NCBI GenBank assembly: GCA_025345505.1
Contig: JANVCC010000270.1
Location: forward strand, 8,900,814 to 8,964,813
Origin: Todiramphus chloris collaris
Taxonomy: Eukaryota; Chordata; Aves; Coraciiformes; Alcedinidae
Direction of reading: 5' to 3'
DNA: 64,000 nucleotides
The first letter of the stretch is position 1, and each line of letters begins with the position of its first letter. Of the stretch, positions 43,741 to 56,241 are shown one piece after another. The position numbers and the translations under genes are program-made. Below the pieces are notes generated by a model. The model saw nothing but the letters and a program-made list of their open reading frames with translations, had not been told where the DNA came from and made no database searches.

Positions 43741-44200
43741 CTAGAACTGACTGCTCCATAAAGGAAGGGGGGCCAGGAGCTGAGAGTGACTGGAGCTCAG
43801 GTAGAGACCTTGCTGACCAGGGTGCTGTCCCACAGCACCTGAACTGGGCAAGCCAACCAGGATCAAGGTCCATTGTCTGTCCCAAACATGACAAAATAAT
43901 CACTCAGATCAAGGGAATCTGGTCAAACCCAGGTGGAGTCAGGGCTGGAGATAAGGCTACAGTGAAGGTCCTGAGTCCATCCAGGAGACAAGCTGACTGC
44001 AACATAGGTCCAAAGCCCACCCAGAAGGTGGTACCAGAGACAGGACCACAGACAGGCACACCTGCAACACACCTCAGAGGTGTGTAGGAGCACCAGGACT
44101 GACATTCCATAAAGTTCCTGGCATGACAGGAAGATGATGTGAGTGGAGAGCCCTGATAAGGCTGCTTAGAGAAATTAATGCCTATTAGTGCACCCAAGGC
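43741..44200. other. GC-richer block of unknown nature
   Basis: Contains CAGGTCC/CATCCAGGAGACAAGC/CCCACCCAG words in the style of 39540-40000. I cannot assign it to a family. The 97-codon open frame at 43904-44197 on the minus strand has no recognised domain. Confidence 0.35.
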
Positions 44201-45595
44201 CTCAACAACCTGCTACTTTTCTGCATCAAACTCAAGGGAGGGTTTTAAAATAAAAGAACAGCTCAAATGCTGAAGGATTTAGCAGTGCTGCCTTCTCCTC
44301 CATATTCATATTATCAGAAGCTGCTTCTGAGCAACAGGTCCAGCTTCAATGTTAGGCAGGAAATTTAGGGGTGAGTGGACCCTAATCATCCTTCATTGTC
44401 TAAACATATTATGTTACGAATAAAAGTAATTTATCTGAGAGCTTAATGCATTAGATTATTTAAAAGGAAGAAATCTGATAAAACATACTTTTATACATTT
44501 CTTACTAAATGTAAACCTTGCCCATGTCTTTAGGTTAATTACTACTGCTCCATTTCTCTTGTTTTCTCATATAGTTATTTGGTTTGTTTTAACTTAATAA
44601 ATAAGAGACACAATCCCCAGCAGAAATAACAAAACAAAAGCAGAGATCACTGTTTTTACTTTAATCATCTAAATAATGTGGTTACTTTTACACGGTGTTA
44701 CTATTGTCTTCTAATTCTTCCATATATTTAGCCTGATTTCTCACCATTTTGGGTTTTCACTGTCACATGAAAGGAATGAACAAGTTAAGGGTAGGCTAGC
44801 AAAGGGACAATAAATCCCTGAGAAAATGTTACTGAGGAAGTTCATCTAAGACAGCTGCCAAGAATGAGGCCGATGAACATCTGCCTTGGATTATCATGCT
44901 GCAGGAAAGCTCAAACGAGGCTGGGCTATAAGGACCCTTTGTTAATCTTCCTTGGGTTTTTTCCATTTCTCCTTTGTTTACATTTTCCTGGAGCCAAGGA
45001 AACACTAGTTTCTCTATTAGTGCAGCTACATCCAGATATGCAAACGAACCCCGTTTGTAGGTATGCTAGCACCAGGGCTTGGAACAGCAACACAACAGAA
45101 CTCAAAACTGCAGGTGCTTCTTGAGAAGTCACCTCTGCAGACACAAACCCTGATGGCACCAATCCCTGCTCTCTGCAGCAGAGGATGCTGCAGCCAGGAG
45201 CTGACTTCCTCGGGGTCCCCTCCTGCTCTTTGCAGCACTTCTAGAGAAAAGAAGAGAAAGTTCCTGGGTAACAGAGCAGGAGCTCAGAGCCTTGATCCAT
45301 GGAAGGACCCCATAAAGCTGTATGAGCTCTCTGTCGATTACCTGTTGGTCACACCTACGAAAGGCACTCAGTTTGAACTTAAAAATGCAACTTTATTCTT
45401 TTCTGCAAGGTCACCTGTGTGCCAAAAATCCAACCAAGATTATTTTTTTGCTTTGCTGGTGTTTTACCAGCTCTCAAAATTGTCTCAAAGTAAGACTTAA
45501 GTACTACTTAACTACTACAAAGACTTAACTACTCTAGTAGTATCCCACTTCTAGTCTGGCCCCTCCCGTACTGTTACCTTTGCCATTGCAGGCAT
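44201..45595. other. Intergenic, nothing recognised
   Basis: No exon or clear repeat. The overlapping open frames at 45026-45500 lack motifs. Confidence 0.5.
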
Positions 45596-45599
45596 GACT

Positions 45600-45775
45600 T
45601 TGCTATGAGTGACAGAGCCTGGCCCAGTGGAGTCTCCTTCTCTGGAGACTTTCAAACCCCCCTGGCTCTGTTCCTGTGTGGGCTGCCCTGGGTGACCTTG
45701 CTGGGGCAGGGGGGTTGGACTGGAGCATCTCCAGAGGTCCCTTCCAACCCCCCCATTCTGTGATTCTGTGACCTG
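45600..45775 (+). mobile_element. CR1 LINE 3' end
   Basis: CR1 tail: GGAGACTTTCAAACCCCCCTGG-type block, GTGTGGGCTGCCCTGGGTGA, GGGGGGTTGGACTGGA, CCCTTCCAACCCCCCC and the ATTCTGTGATTCTGTGA terminal repeat. Confidence 0.92.
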
Positions 45776-47190
45776 GTTGATACATCCTGCTCAGGTTTTT
45801 TGGCAATACAAGAACACAGCAGCTGGGCAGGCAGTACCGAGAAGGAGGAAAGTCTGGAAAACTGGCGTGTTGTTGTTGTTGCTCTAGTTAGCAAATGTGA
45901 TTGTTAAGTAAGTCATCCGGTCTTTGTGGTTTCGTTTGGGCTTTTTCAAGAAGCAGAACTGTTCTGGGCAAACGGAGTCGAACACGTGGAGAGGATGAGA
46001 GAAACTGCAAAAAACTGACGTGCTTTATTTTTGGAAAATCCAAATTTAAGAGCTGCTTCTCCTCCCTTCTCTTACAAATAAGATTTAGGAACTTTGCTTT
46101 AGCTTTTCTTGAAAATATATTTGCTCCTTAAAATAATAATATAAATAATATGAAAATGATACACTGGTTTTGTTTGTTACATTTATCAATTTAAACCTGT
46201 GTTTAATTTTTTAAATGGTTGAGATTTCCTTCAATATTTTAAAGACAGAAAGAAAAATACCACTTCTCTCTTCCTCTATTGCTCTATAGTGCATACCTTT
46301 CATGCGTGATTCTGATTGATACAAAAATAGATTCTCACTGATAACAAAAATACATTTTTCCCTCTTTGACTTTCTCTTTGCAAAGCATATAATTTGATGT
46401 TTTTTCCTTTTCTTTATGTTGGCATTTTTGCATAACTGGTACATCAAAGGAGTGGGTTTTACACAACTGCTGTGGAAGATCTGAGGTTTGTGGCTGCTTC
46501 AGTTAAGCAAGGGTAGGCAGAAAACTCTGACTCCCAAGTAAGTGGTCTACACATATGCTTCAGGGATTGTAAAAGTCAGCTGGTTTGGCAAGGCAGCAAT
46601 ATAAAAAGGTTAGCTTTTCCTGAAATGTGCCATAGGTAAGGAGTTAATGTTAACTGAGGTGTGCCTGGCAGTGTTAATAAACCAGCACCCAACTCCTACC
46701 ACAGCAGCAGGTATCACAGTACCACAGAGGGTACCACGCCAGCAGGTATAACTCTGCATTTTGCAATTATTTCCAGTGTTTCTCTTAATTCCATCCTATC
46801 CCATAAACACAAGCGGAAACTTGAAGCATGCTAATTTAAAACTGATTTTAGAAAATCCACTGGAGGTGAATGACAATGGTGATTTTTTTTTTTGTTTCAT
46901 CTGAGAGCTGACTAGTTTTCTAAAAGGCTTTAGGGATGTGCTGTCTGTGTGCTGAGAACTGCTTGTTGAAATGCTCAGCATTCACAGCATTGGCTCGTGC
47001 TCTTAAATGATTTGTATTTTTGCTACCTTTTGACTAATTAGCTGCTACAATTTCCTGCCCATGTCATCTGCCATAGGCTGTGTTATATTGAAAGCTTAAA
47101 ATAATTCTATAATATCTGATAATAAAAAAAAAATCTGGAATATCTTAATAAGCTATGCAAACTTTAAGCTATTAAGAAACATTTGCACAG
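45776..47190. other. Intergenic, nothing recognised
   Basis: AT-rich sequence without recognised gene or mobile element. Confidence 0.5.
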
Positions 47191-47194
47191 CCGT

Positions 47195-47875
47195 AGTGAA
47201 ACTGAATGGCTAAAATATGGACAGTGTCCTTAAAGATCTGCCAACTCTGCTCTGCTTCCTTGTCCCTGAGGTCAGTTTCCCAGGGGGTCCTGTTGACTAA
47301 ATCCTTGAACAGCTGGAATTTTGATTTCCTAAGATTAAGGGTCCTGACTTTACTCTTTACCTGACCCTTATCCCTCAGGACCGTGAACTCCACCAGTGCG
47401 TGCTCACTGCAGCCCAGGCTGCCTCCAACCCCCATGTCTCTGAGTAGCTCACTTGCACTGGTGATCATCTCATACCCTCTGGTAGGGCTGTCTGTTACCT
47501 GGCTTAAGAACTTAGCCTCCATGCATTCTAGTCTCCTGGATTGCCTGCAGCTCACTGTGTTACTTTTCCAGCAGATGTCAGGGCTGGTTGGAGTCCCACA
47601 GCTTGCTAGTGTGATGCTTTCCGTAACTGGAGTAAGAAGGCTTTGTCAATAGGCTCCCCTTGATCAGTAGACACCAACCATGAAGTTCCCTTTGTTGCCT
47701 CAGTCTCTAATTCCTACCCATAAGCTTTTGACCTGCTTGTGGCTGTTCTTCAGGGACAGCTCTTCACAATCCATCCAACTCTTGGTGTGGAGGACAATGC
47801 CTCCGTCTCTCCTTCCTTGCCTTTTCCTTTCTGAACAGCCTGTAGCCATCAGTAGTTGCACTCTCTGTTGACAGC
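47195..47875 (-). mobile_element. CR1 LINE, ORF2 endonuclease and linker
   Basis: The minus-strand frame at 47555-47172 (127 codons) reads like CR1 ORF2 just after the endonuclease core: an SRRLECMEAKFLSQV motif, then SLGCSEHALVEF and a TPWETDL segment followed by QSWQIFKD. Upstream (47560-47870) the reading continues through the PDICW-type endonuclease block at about 47565-47575 in another frame. Frameshifts and stops show it is dead. Confidence 0.85.
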
Positions 47876-48144
47876 TTGCTGTAAGATCTCATCCACATGG
47901 CCAACACCAGAGTGAAAACACCAACATTAAGACCCTGGGGAGCAGTGGGAGGGTGAGCATATCATCTGAAGAGGGGTAGAAGCTGAGAAATGTGTATGTT
48001 AACTTTTTAATTGCATTATTGCTGTTATTGCATCTTTTCCTATATATAAGTACTCTGGTTACTTTATTATTCATTCTTTTCTACAATAATTAGATAAAGA
48101 CTACTGGTGATCTTTGAATTAGACTGTTAAAAATTCCACTGTAC

Positions 48145-48675
48145 TAACAACCTCAGAGTCACAGATGATTGAGGTGGGAAGGGATCTCTGGAAGTCCTCT
48201 GGTCCTACCCTCCTGCTCAAGCAGGAGTGGGCTGGAGTAGGCTGCCCAGGATTATGTATGCCTGGATGGCTTTTGAATATCTCCAAGGATGGAGAATCAA
48301 CAACCTCCCTGACCTGACAGTGCTCAGACACCTCACAAGTGTTTCCTGATGTTCAGAGGAAACCTTCTGTGTTTCAGTTTGTGCCCATTGCCTCTGGTCC
48401 TGTCACTGGGCACCACTGAAGAAAGCCTGGCTCTGTCCTCCCTGCGCCCTCCTTTCAGATATTCACAGGGGTAAGATCCCCCCTGGCTCTGAGCCTTCTC
48501 TTTTCCAGGCTGGACAGCCTTAGCTCTCTCAGGGGATGCTCCAGTCCCTTAACCATCTCTGTGGCTTTTCACTGTATTTTCTCCAGTATGCCCATGTGTC
48601 TCTTGTACCAACAAGACCAGAACTGGACGTGGTACTCCAGGTGTGGCCTCACCAGCAGAGAGGAACGATCACCTC
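48145..48675 (-). mobile_element. CR1 LINE, 3' UTR and end of ORF2
   Basis: CR1 in reverse: GAGTCACAGATGATTGAGGT followed by GGGAAGGGATCTCTGGAAGT at the 3' end, then GGTGCCCAGTGACAGGACCA-type block (48396-48415), and the ACTCCAGGTGTGGCCTCACC block at 48632-48651, which is the end of ORF2. The terminal octamer repeat is not well preserved. Confidence 0.9.
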
Positions 48676-48924
48676 CCTCAACCTCCCAGCAAGAGGACCG
48701 ACCTTGAAGCCATCCCACCGTGTCTCCATGATTCCAACAATATAACAGCCCTGCAGCTCACACAGATGTCTAACTCATCATTTCTATTCCCCATGCTATG
48801 TGCACCAGTGTACATCCTAACATGCACATAGTGTTCTGAGGTGACCCATGCCAGACCAGGTAAAACTGTACTGGGGAGAGGTACCACAGAGAAAAGAGCT
48901 GAGGAAAAACCCATGGAACAGAGG
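48676..48924. other. Short spacer between inverted CR1 elements
   Basis: No gene. It may be further decayed repeat, but I cannot assign it. Confidence 0.4.
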
Positions 48925-49850
48925 ATTCCGTATCCTCTCACCACCAAGCCCCTTCTAAATGCCTTCTTTGTCTCTGTCTATACTGCTGAAGACTGTCCTC
49001 AAGAGCTCCTGGCACCTGAGGCACCAGAGGAGAGCATGACTAAGGACTCTTCCCTGGTTGATGAGGACTGGGTTAAAGAGCAGCTGAGTAATCTGGACAT
49101 CCATAAGTCCATGGGTCCTGAGGGCATTGCATCCAAGGGTGCTGAGGGAGCTGGCACAGGTCATTGCCAGACCACTCTCCATTATCTACAGTAAGTCATG
49201 GCACACAGGAGAGGTGTCTGGGGACTGGAGGAGGGCAAACATCACCCCAATCTTCAAGAGGGGCAGGAAGGAGGACCCTGGTAACTATAGACCTCCCCTC
49301 CATCCCTGGAAAGATAATGGAGCACCTTATCCTTGACACTATCCTTAGGCATGTCAAGGACAAGAGGGTCATCAGGAGCAATCAACACGGTTTTATCAAG
49401 GGGAGGTCATGTTTGACCAGCCTGACAGCCTTTTACGAGGACACAACCAGGTGGATAGATGATGGTAGAGCAGTGGATGTTGCTTTTCTTGATTTCTCTA
49501 AGGCATTTGACACTGTCTCCCACAGCATCCTTCTTGCTAACTGAGACAGTGTGGTCTGCTTGATCAGGTAGTGAGGTGGATTGGGACTTGGTAGAAAGAA
49601 AGAAGCCAGAGAGCTGTGGTCACTGGGATGGAGTCCAGCTGGAGGCCTGGAACCAGTGGGGTTCCACAGGGGTCGGTGCTGGGACCGGTTCTGTTTAACC
49701 TGTCCATCAGTGACCTGGATGAGGGCACAGAGAGCACTGTCAGCCAGTGTGCTGATGATGCCAAGCTGGGTGGAGTGCCCAACACCCCAGCAGGCTGTGC
49801 TGCCATCCAGCAAGACCTGGACAGCCTGGAGATTTTGAGTGAAACTAGAT
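48925..49850 (+). mobile_element. CR1 LINE, ORF2 linker and reverse transcriptase (frameshifted)
   Basis: Recognisable RT motifs in order: an INPIFKRGRKEDPGNYRP-like block (49240-49290), KGRSCLTSL (49398), VAFLDFSKAFDTVSH (motif A, 49478-49523), GVPQGSVLGPVLFNL (motif B, 49658-49702) and the catalytic motif C as CADD (about 49748-49759), where CR1 usually has YADD or FADD. At least one frameshift and a stop after 49541 break the frame. Inactive. Confidence 0.93.
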
Positions 49851-50054
49851 CTGAAAAAACAATGTGTTCTTTGCTGTCATGCACATGCCATAAACATGAG
49901 GCTTCATCCTGAGCATTATGTTGCTCTAACTGTGTATTTAGGGTAAGTATGTTGGGTAAAATCCTTACACTGTAGGTATCTGAAAACAGTTTTCATTAAG
50001 GACAGATTTTAACCTTTATCTAAGCAAAGTACCTGTACTCCTACCTATGAAGGT

Positions 50055-50320
50055 GGATTAGAGACTAGAGATGGGTCGATTCAGGTTGGACATTAGGAAG
50101 AACTTCTTCCCCAGGAGGGTGGTGAGACACTGGCACAGGTTGCCCAGAGAGGTGGTGGAAGCCCCATCCTTGGCAGTGTTTCAGCCCAGGCTGGCTGGGG
50201 CTGTGAGCAACCTGCTCTAGTGGGAGGTGTCCCTGCCCATGGCAGGGGGGTTGGGACTGGATGAGCTTTAAGGTCCCTTCCAACCCTGACCTATTCTATG
50301 GTTTTATGATCCCATGATTA
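50055..50320 (+). mobile_element. CR1 LINE 3' end
   Basis: Starts GAGACTAGAGATGGGTCGAT, runs through GTTGCCCAGAGAGGTGGTGG and CTAGTGGGAGGTGTCCCTGC, and ends with CTATTCTATGGTTTTATGAT. Nearly the reverse complement of 1529-1895. It could be the tail of the element at 48925-49850 with the middle deleted, or a separate insertion. Confidence 0.94.
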
Positions 50321-52655
50321 TCAGTCCTGTCCATGTTGTCATGATGACAGTAGGAATTTGAGGCAACAATCTAACGGTGATTAAGGTTTGGCATTTGCAT
50401 CACCTTGTGGTTGGTTTACAAAGTATGCTTTTATTTTTCTAAAAAACCCCTACTTCATATAATCCAAGGTGACAAGAGGTTTGTCCCGATGTAGGAGAGA
50501 ATGCTATTCACAAGTTTATCTCAAGGCAGTGTAAAAAGTAGTCAGTGAGGTTACTCCTTGGATAGAGCTCTATAAATATTTTTTAATGGAAAGTCTTCGA
50601 GTCAAGTTAGCTTGCAGAGAGCGAGGAGATGGATTCTGATGAAACTTTTTCCTTTCTATACCCTGTGGTAGGTTCTGTGTGTGTGTGTGGAGGAGAAACT
50701 GTTTCTTCAGCTCAGCTGAACATGGAGGCAGACAGTAAAATTGCTGCATAGAATTCTTCCGGGGTTTATTCATATAAAAGGAATGCATGACATTTAGTCT
50801 GAATGGACCCTTTCAGTGCAATGCATGTACTTAATATAGTTAGGACTTATTTTTTAAATATGCTTTAGAACCATGTACCCTTCTGCTAATGATGAATTAA
50901 TTTAATGTATCAACAGGATTGGTGCTGACATGGAAGTGAGTTTAAATTACAAGCAGAACATCTACTTCTGCTTGGTTTTACTGTTGTGCCACGTGGTGTA
51001 CAGAGTAATTTCAGTTGCTTGTTCTGTTTGTGAACACTGACCATTTTGAATTCTGACTTTGTGTCGCATGCCAGTACCATAAACTTAATCAGAAACAGTT
51101 CAGCCACTTCTGGAAACAGCAATTTTTGGGACCCTGATGAATAATTGTTTAATAGCTCTTACGTTTTTGCGGTTTAGAACACTAGCTTGAAATTTGGTAG
51201 GGGCAACTGACACTTGCATGTACTATCAGAAGTACTAAAATACCCTGATTTGCAGCACACACTGCTTGAACTCTTAGAATATTGCACAAGACATGATTTG
51301 CTAGTAGGTTTCCTGGATGCTTGCTTATAGGAAAAGCATCACAATGTTTCTCCCTCTTCGAGCCATTCTGCGTAGTGAAAGACTGAGAGTCTGCAGAGGG
51401 GAAATACCTATGTCTAAACTCTGGGTTTCTTTACCACCCAGACTTCCCTTTCTTTCAGCTTCCTAACTGGCTTTCAGTGCTCTTAGCTCTGCCCTCACCT
51501 CTTCCCAACTTCCCGGGCCAGGAATTCAGTCTGAATCCCCATTCTGCACACTTTTCTCTGCTTTGTGCATCCTTCCCAGCAGTAGAGCCATCACGTGCCT
51601 AACAGACCTGGGCTCTTCCTTTGTAAAAATCAGCTTCTGATTGAAGTATTGATTGGAGATTCCTTTATTCCTGAGGTTTCCACTGCAAGCTTCAGCACCT
51701 GGATTCCTCTTTGTCTTCTTTGCCATCCAACCCCAGCTGTGTGAAGGATTTGACTTTTTTTTTCCAGTACATTTTGTAATACTATGAGGGAAGGGTAGAG
51801 GAGGCAAAAGCATTCAAATTATGTGAAATGAAGCACTAAAGAGCTAGAAAATACCCTTCTGCAAGGTGTTGTTCAGGTACATGATTGTACACCTTCATTC
51901 TTTCAGAAGTATATATTAAAAATAGCATTTATAGACTGTTACAAGTGTTTTGAAGGTGCTTTGTCTAAAGGAGGAAAAAGAAGAAAAACAGAGTACTGAA
52001 GCATTTGTTATGCTTCTGAAAGTGTATTATCAAACCACCCTGACAGAATTGTTTAGCAGCAGTTAGCTGATGATATTCCAAGGCAAAATGTCCTAGTGTT
52101 TCTGGGTTAGTTGATACATCCTGCAGCACTCCATTACTTACATGTTATACCAAGAATAATTGACAGTAGCTTTTCAGGAAGACAAGGTACAAGAAGTGAA
52201 GTCTTTGCATGAACAACTGGTGAAAAGAGAGGCAAAAAGGTGAAGAACATGGAGTCAGCCCTTGCAATAGAGAAAGGTGCCTTCTGTACTTCCACAGATA
52301 CTTGCATTGCCTGCCTTATCCAGTGAGGGTAAGCAGTTCCATGGCTGCTCTGCAGTTAAGTTGGCTGTTGATGTAAAGGAGCTTTTGTAATAAGGACAGG
52401 GGCAAATTGTAAAGAATTATAAGTGGGTCTTTTAAGAGTGAATGACTGCAGAATAAATGACTGGAGAATACAGTGCTAGATTAAATCGTTTTCTACCATT
52501 TGTTACAAATTTATTGAGAGAGGGAAGAGACATCTTAATGATACATAAAATTACTTCTTGTTGAGCTTATGAGAGCTCCATGAAAACATCCTCTCAGCTG
52601 TGGTCAAGAGAGTGCACTGGTTGTGCACCTCATCAAGAAAAGTAAAACCATTGTG
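50321..52655. other. Intergenic, nothing recognised
   Basis: AT-rich. A short (GT)n run at about 50680-50692. No exon or repeat recognised. Confidence 0.5.
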
Positions 52656-52659
52656 ATGT

Positions 52660-53085
52660 CACTAGAGAAATTTTGGGATTATTTGCATCATGTGCAGTTA
52701 GGATTCCCCTGCTTCCAGCAAAGATCAAAAGTGACACACTAGAACACAGAACCTCTGAGGAAGGCTAGAAAGATAACTGGAGGTGTGGCACGGTTGCAGT
52801 ACAAGAAATGACCAAATTCTTGCTCAGTACAGAAAGCAGACAAGTGGAAGAGGTGTATAAAAGAAGGCTCTGAAATTACAGAAGGCATGGAGAAAGCGCA
52901 GGTAATCCCTAATCGATACAAGGACTTTGAGGCATCGAAGAACATCTTCAGGACCTAAGTCAAAAACAAAGAAGCAGAGACTTCTTTACGAAAGGCATAA
53001 CTGAGCAGAGGAGCTTCTTGCCAGAGGATCTTGTGCATGCCATTTATAGATGCTCCGCAGAAGTTTAAGCAAAAGAGAGAAATCT
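52660..53085 (+). mobile_element. Probable ancient CR1-type LINE tail
   Basis: Blocks resemble the 3' UTR of old amniote CR1 elements: GAGGTGTATAAAAGAAGGCT, ACTTCTTTACGAAAGGCATA (like 'acttcttcacccaacgcata'), CTGAGCAGAGGAGCTTCTTG then CCAGAGGATCTTGTGCATGC (like 'gccacaggatgttgtggatgc'). Much more diverged than the other CR1 copies. Confidence 0.55.
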
Positions 53086-53089
53086 TTTA

Positions 53090-56000
53090 CTCTTTTGTAG
53101 CATGGTTCTTAACTCATTCAGGCCTTGGTGCATACTGCTTTTCTAACACTAATCCTGAGCAAGAATATTCTTACAATTCTTAAATCCTATGATTTCTAGC
53201 CTAGAGGCTAGAAAGGTGCAGCTAGGAAATTAGTGTTGCAGTCTTAATGAGAGATGATCAGAAATGTGAGAACACTCAGCCGGACTAACCCCGTGAACAA
53301 GCAAGAACTGCAAGGGCAGAATTGTGGGCTGCCATTTCAGATCTCCAGGAATGCAATCAGTTGACTGAGCTGAGGAAAGTAAACAAAACTTCTGCCTGGA
53401 AAATGGAGATTTTTTAACCAGCAGGAAAAGTCCAGTTTAGTTGAAGCCAGATGGAGACGGTACTGAAGGAAAACGCTGGAATCCCAATTCAAAGGAGCCT
53501 TGCTGTGTTTGAAAAGAGGCAAACAGCAAGGTTAGAACTGAGTGGGTGTGTGCAGATGTCACTGCCATTGTTGGGAGAGAGATAGACATAGATGTACATA
53601 GAAGATGCAGAGAAGCTGTTAATATTCTGTTATTCTTAGGAGTACAGATGAACACTAGAAACTGAAACTCAAGCACTTTATTCACCATGTAATTAAATTC
53701 TTCTTAATTCCATTTGTTGCTTGGGGTTGTCCTTTCATTGATGGAAAAAAAACAAACTTTACTCCTGACTGTGCCCTGGTAAATTTGGTTTTAGTTTTGA
53801 ATCTCCCAAAATGATCTTCAGCACCTTCCAGCCTGGATCTACCCAATGCCCACTGATCTTTTTGACTGGGACAGGAGAGAGTCTGGAAAGCACTGCACGT
53901 GGAAAAAGTGGTAATTGCAGTTTTTGTTCAAAATCTCATGACTTCAAATTGTCTGATTATTCTCAAGCTTTCTCTTCCAAAAATTTTCTTCGACAAGAAT
54001 TGGCTTTGAAGATCTACACGTGGAAAAAAAACCCCACTTTTCATGAATTTAGGAGGGAGGGTTGAAATAACACCTATGAATGGAAACTATTAGAAATGCT
54101 TAGCTACAAACACATGTACATACAGCTGCTGAGGTAGATACACACTGTTCAGCTACATGTGGCGTGTAAATCTTTGTGAGTAAGAGTATTAGGTCATTTG
54201 TCAGAGCAAAAGGTGTGGTTAAAAATGTCTCCACAGGTGACAGAAAATCTACAAGACCACGTGGCTCCCAAGTGTACGTTGCTTTTTAACTGGGACTGCT
54301 CTGTCTGCTTGCATCTTAAAACTTGCTTCTGTTGAAGTTTGGTTAACATGGCCAGAGAAATGCCCTATTCCATGTAAGAACACATATAATGCTGGATGGA
54401 AGGATGCTGGAGGTCATATTTTATTGGCTAAGTGGAGGTTATGAGTGTGGGGTGCAGGAGGGGGGAGAAGGAGGGGAAGCTGGAGAAGCTATGCTGCTAT
54501 CTGTGAGGGTACACAGTAGTTAAAGACAAGACTGGATAATGACAACGTTGAGATGAACAGCAGTAGAGGGTGTCCATCAATAAATAAAGTAGGAAGTTTT
54601 TGGCAGTGGTCTGACAGGAAAGTCTACAGGGAGTCAGATTTCAGAGCTGGAGCACTGAATTGCAGTGAGTCACACAGAGCCTGAGAGCTGCCTTTGTTCC
54701 ACTTGTGCCTGAATGTTGGAAATAGCAAGCTCCAGTTTTTATTAACTTCTTATTTTCATAAGCATAAAACTTACGTGCACTGAAGTTTTTCCTCACTTAA
54801 GGTCTTTCAACTGACTTTCAAAAAATGCTCTCATGGTAAGAACTCCCACTTCTAAATTTAACTTTTTCTTTCTTCCCCTTGTGCTCTGTATTAGTGTTTT
54901 TGGTCTCACTGTTTCCCATCCTTATACTCCCCTTTTTTTTTTTCCTTTTTTGGGTTTTTTTTTTGCCACACCTGCTCCAGGCATGCCTGTTGGACCTGGG
55001 ACTTGCTGTTACTGCTCTTTGGCTTCTCACTCCATGCTGGTTCAGCAGCTCAGATCATAGAAGGTAAGACTTCTCCAAATCATGCCTATAAATTGAGACT
55101 AAGGGTTAATTTTAAGACATGATTTCCTGATATGTAAAGCAACTCTACATTTCAGGTCTTCATTTTCTCTGCTGCATACTGTTCTTTATTTCATATAAGG
55201 AAGCTTCTGCAAGTTAAGAGTTTCAAGTGCCATTCATTCTGAAAAAAGAAAAACTATGTAGCTTCCCCAGCTGTCAAGCAGCCTATCATTCCTGTTTTCT
55301 CAGTATTTCTTCAGAGCATAATAATCCACAGAAAGTACTTCAAAAAAGTGGAGAATACTGAATAGTTTAGGTGTATCAAGGCAGAGAAAGGTGGCAGAAA
55401 GCAATTTGGATAGATGTATGTGTCACTGGAGATACCAGGAATGTGCCAGGCATGGTGTGAGTGCAGACAGATGTGATGCTTGCTCCAGTGCACTGAGATT
55501 TCTCCTGGTAAGTGTCTGAGCAAACTGTGATTTTTCAGCTCACTTGAGTTAAATGTTTAGTTTTACCAGCCTAACCTTTATGGATTTGCAGTAAAAAGTC
55601 TTTCTGTAATTGCAGACCATATCTTGTTTTAAGAGAGCCAAATACCTCAGCATCTCTGGAAGACATAACCTCAGATTCAGCTTGAGAGAGAACATTGCTT
55701 TTAAAGTTTACATGCAATTTTGAGAAAAGTGGAACAGCTTCATGTAGAGCTTTTCCATTACAAGCAGTGATATTTATGTAAAATAGATTTTTTTATTATT
55801 ATTATCTTGTAAAAAGTAGTTTGAATTTGTTATGCACGTGCCCCCTAGATAACTGTGTGACAGGAGCATTAGAAGTTATTGAAGGGAAGTAGACATTGCA
55901 CATGAAGACTTTAATGATTCTCAGACTGCTTTTCTCCCTTTTAATTGACACTGCCATAGAATAGGTGGTGTGTTTGAGAGCCAAAGCTCTACATAGTTAT

Positions 56001-56241
56001 TTCACCAGAAGAAAAAGCCACAGATTAGTTATCATTAACAAATGGTGTGAGTGCAGATGAGAAATACATAATGCAGCATTACAGATAATTATGGAAACAA
56101 ACTGGAACCAGCTATGAGAATGAGGAGAATGTTAATGTATGGCTGAATAGTGACAGAAATCCAATATATTGCATATACATTGGTGACAGATCTGTTGCAA
56201 CAGACAAAAAAGATTGTATGGAGATCATGAATGACAGTGCA
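53090..56241. other. Intergenic, nothing recognised
   Basis: No exon found. T-runs at about 54931-54942 and 54956-54963 generate low-complexity open frames. The 84-codon frame at 53811-54065 has no recognised motif. Confidence 0.5.
56237..56241 (+). repeat. Target-site duplication of the solo LTR, left copy
   Basis: GTGCA, identical to 56813-56817 on the other side of the LTR. Confidence 0.85.

Noticed and set aside
47172..47555. Host gene on the minus strand (127 codons)
   Set aside because: The translation matches CR1 ORF2, and the frame is broken on both sides.
54818..55067. Open frames near 54.9 kb rich in Lys or Phe
   Set aside because: They are produced by T-runs and A-runs on either strand.
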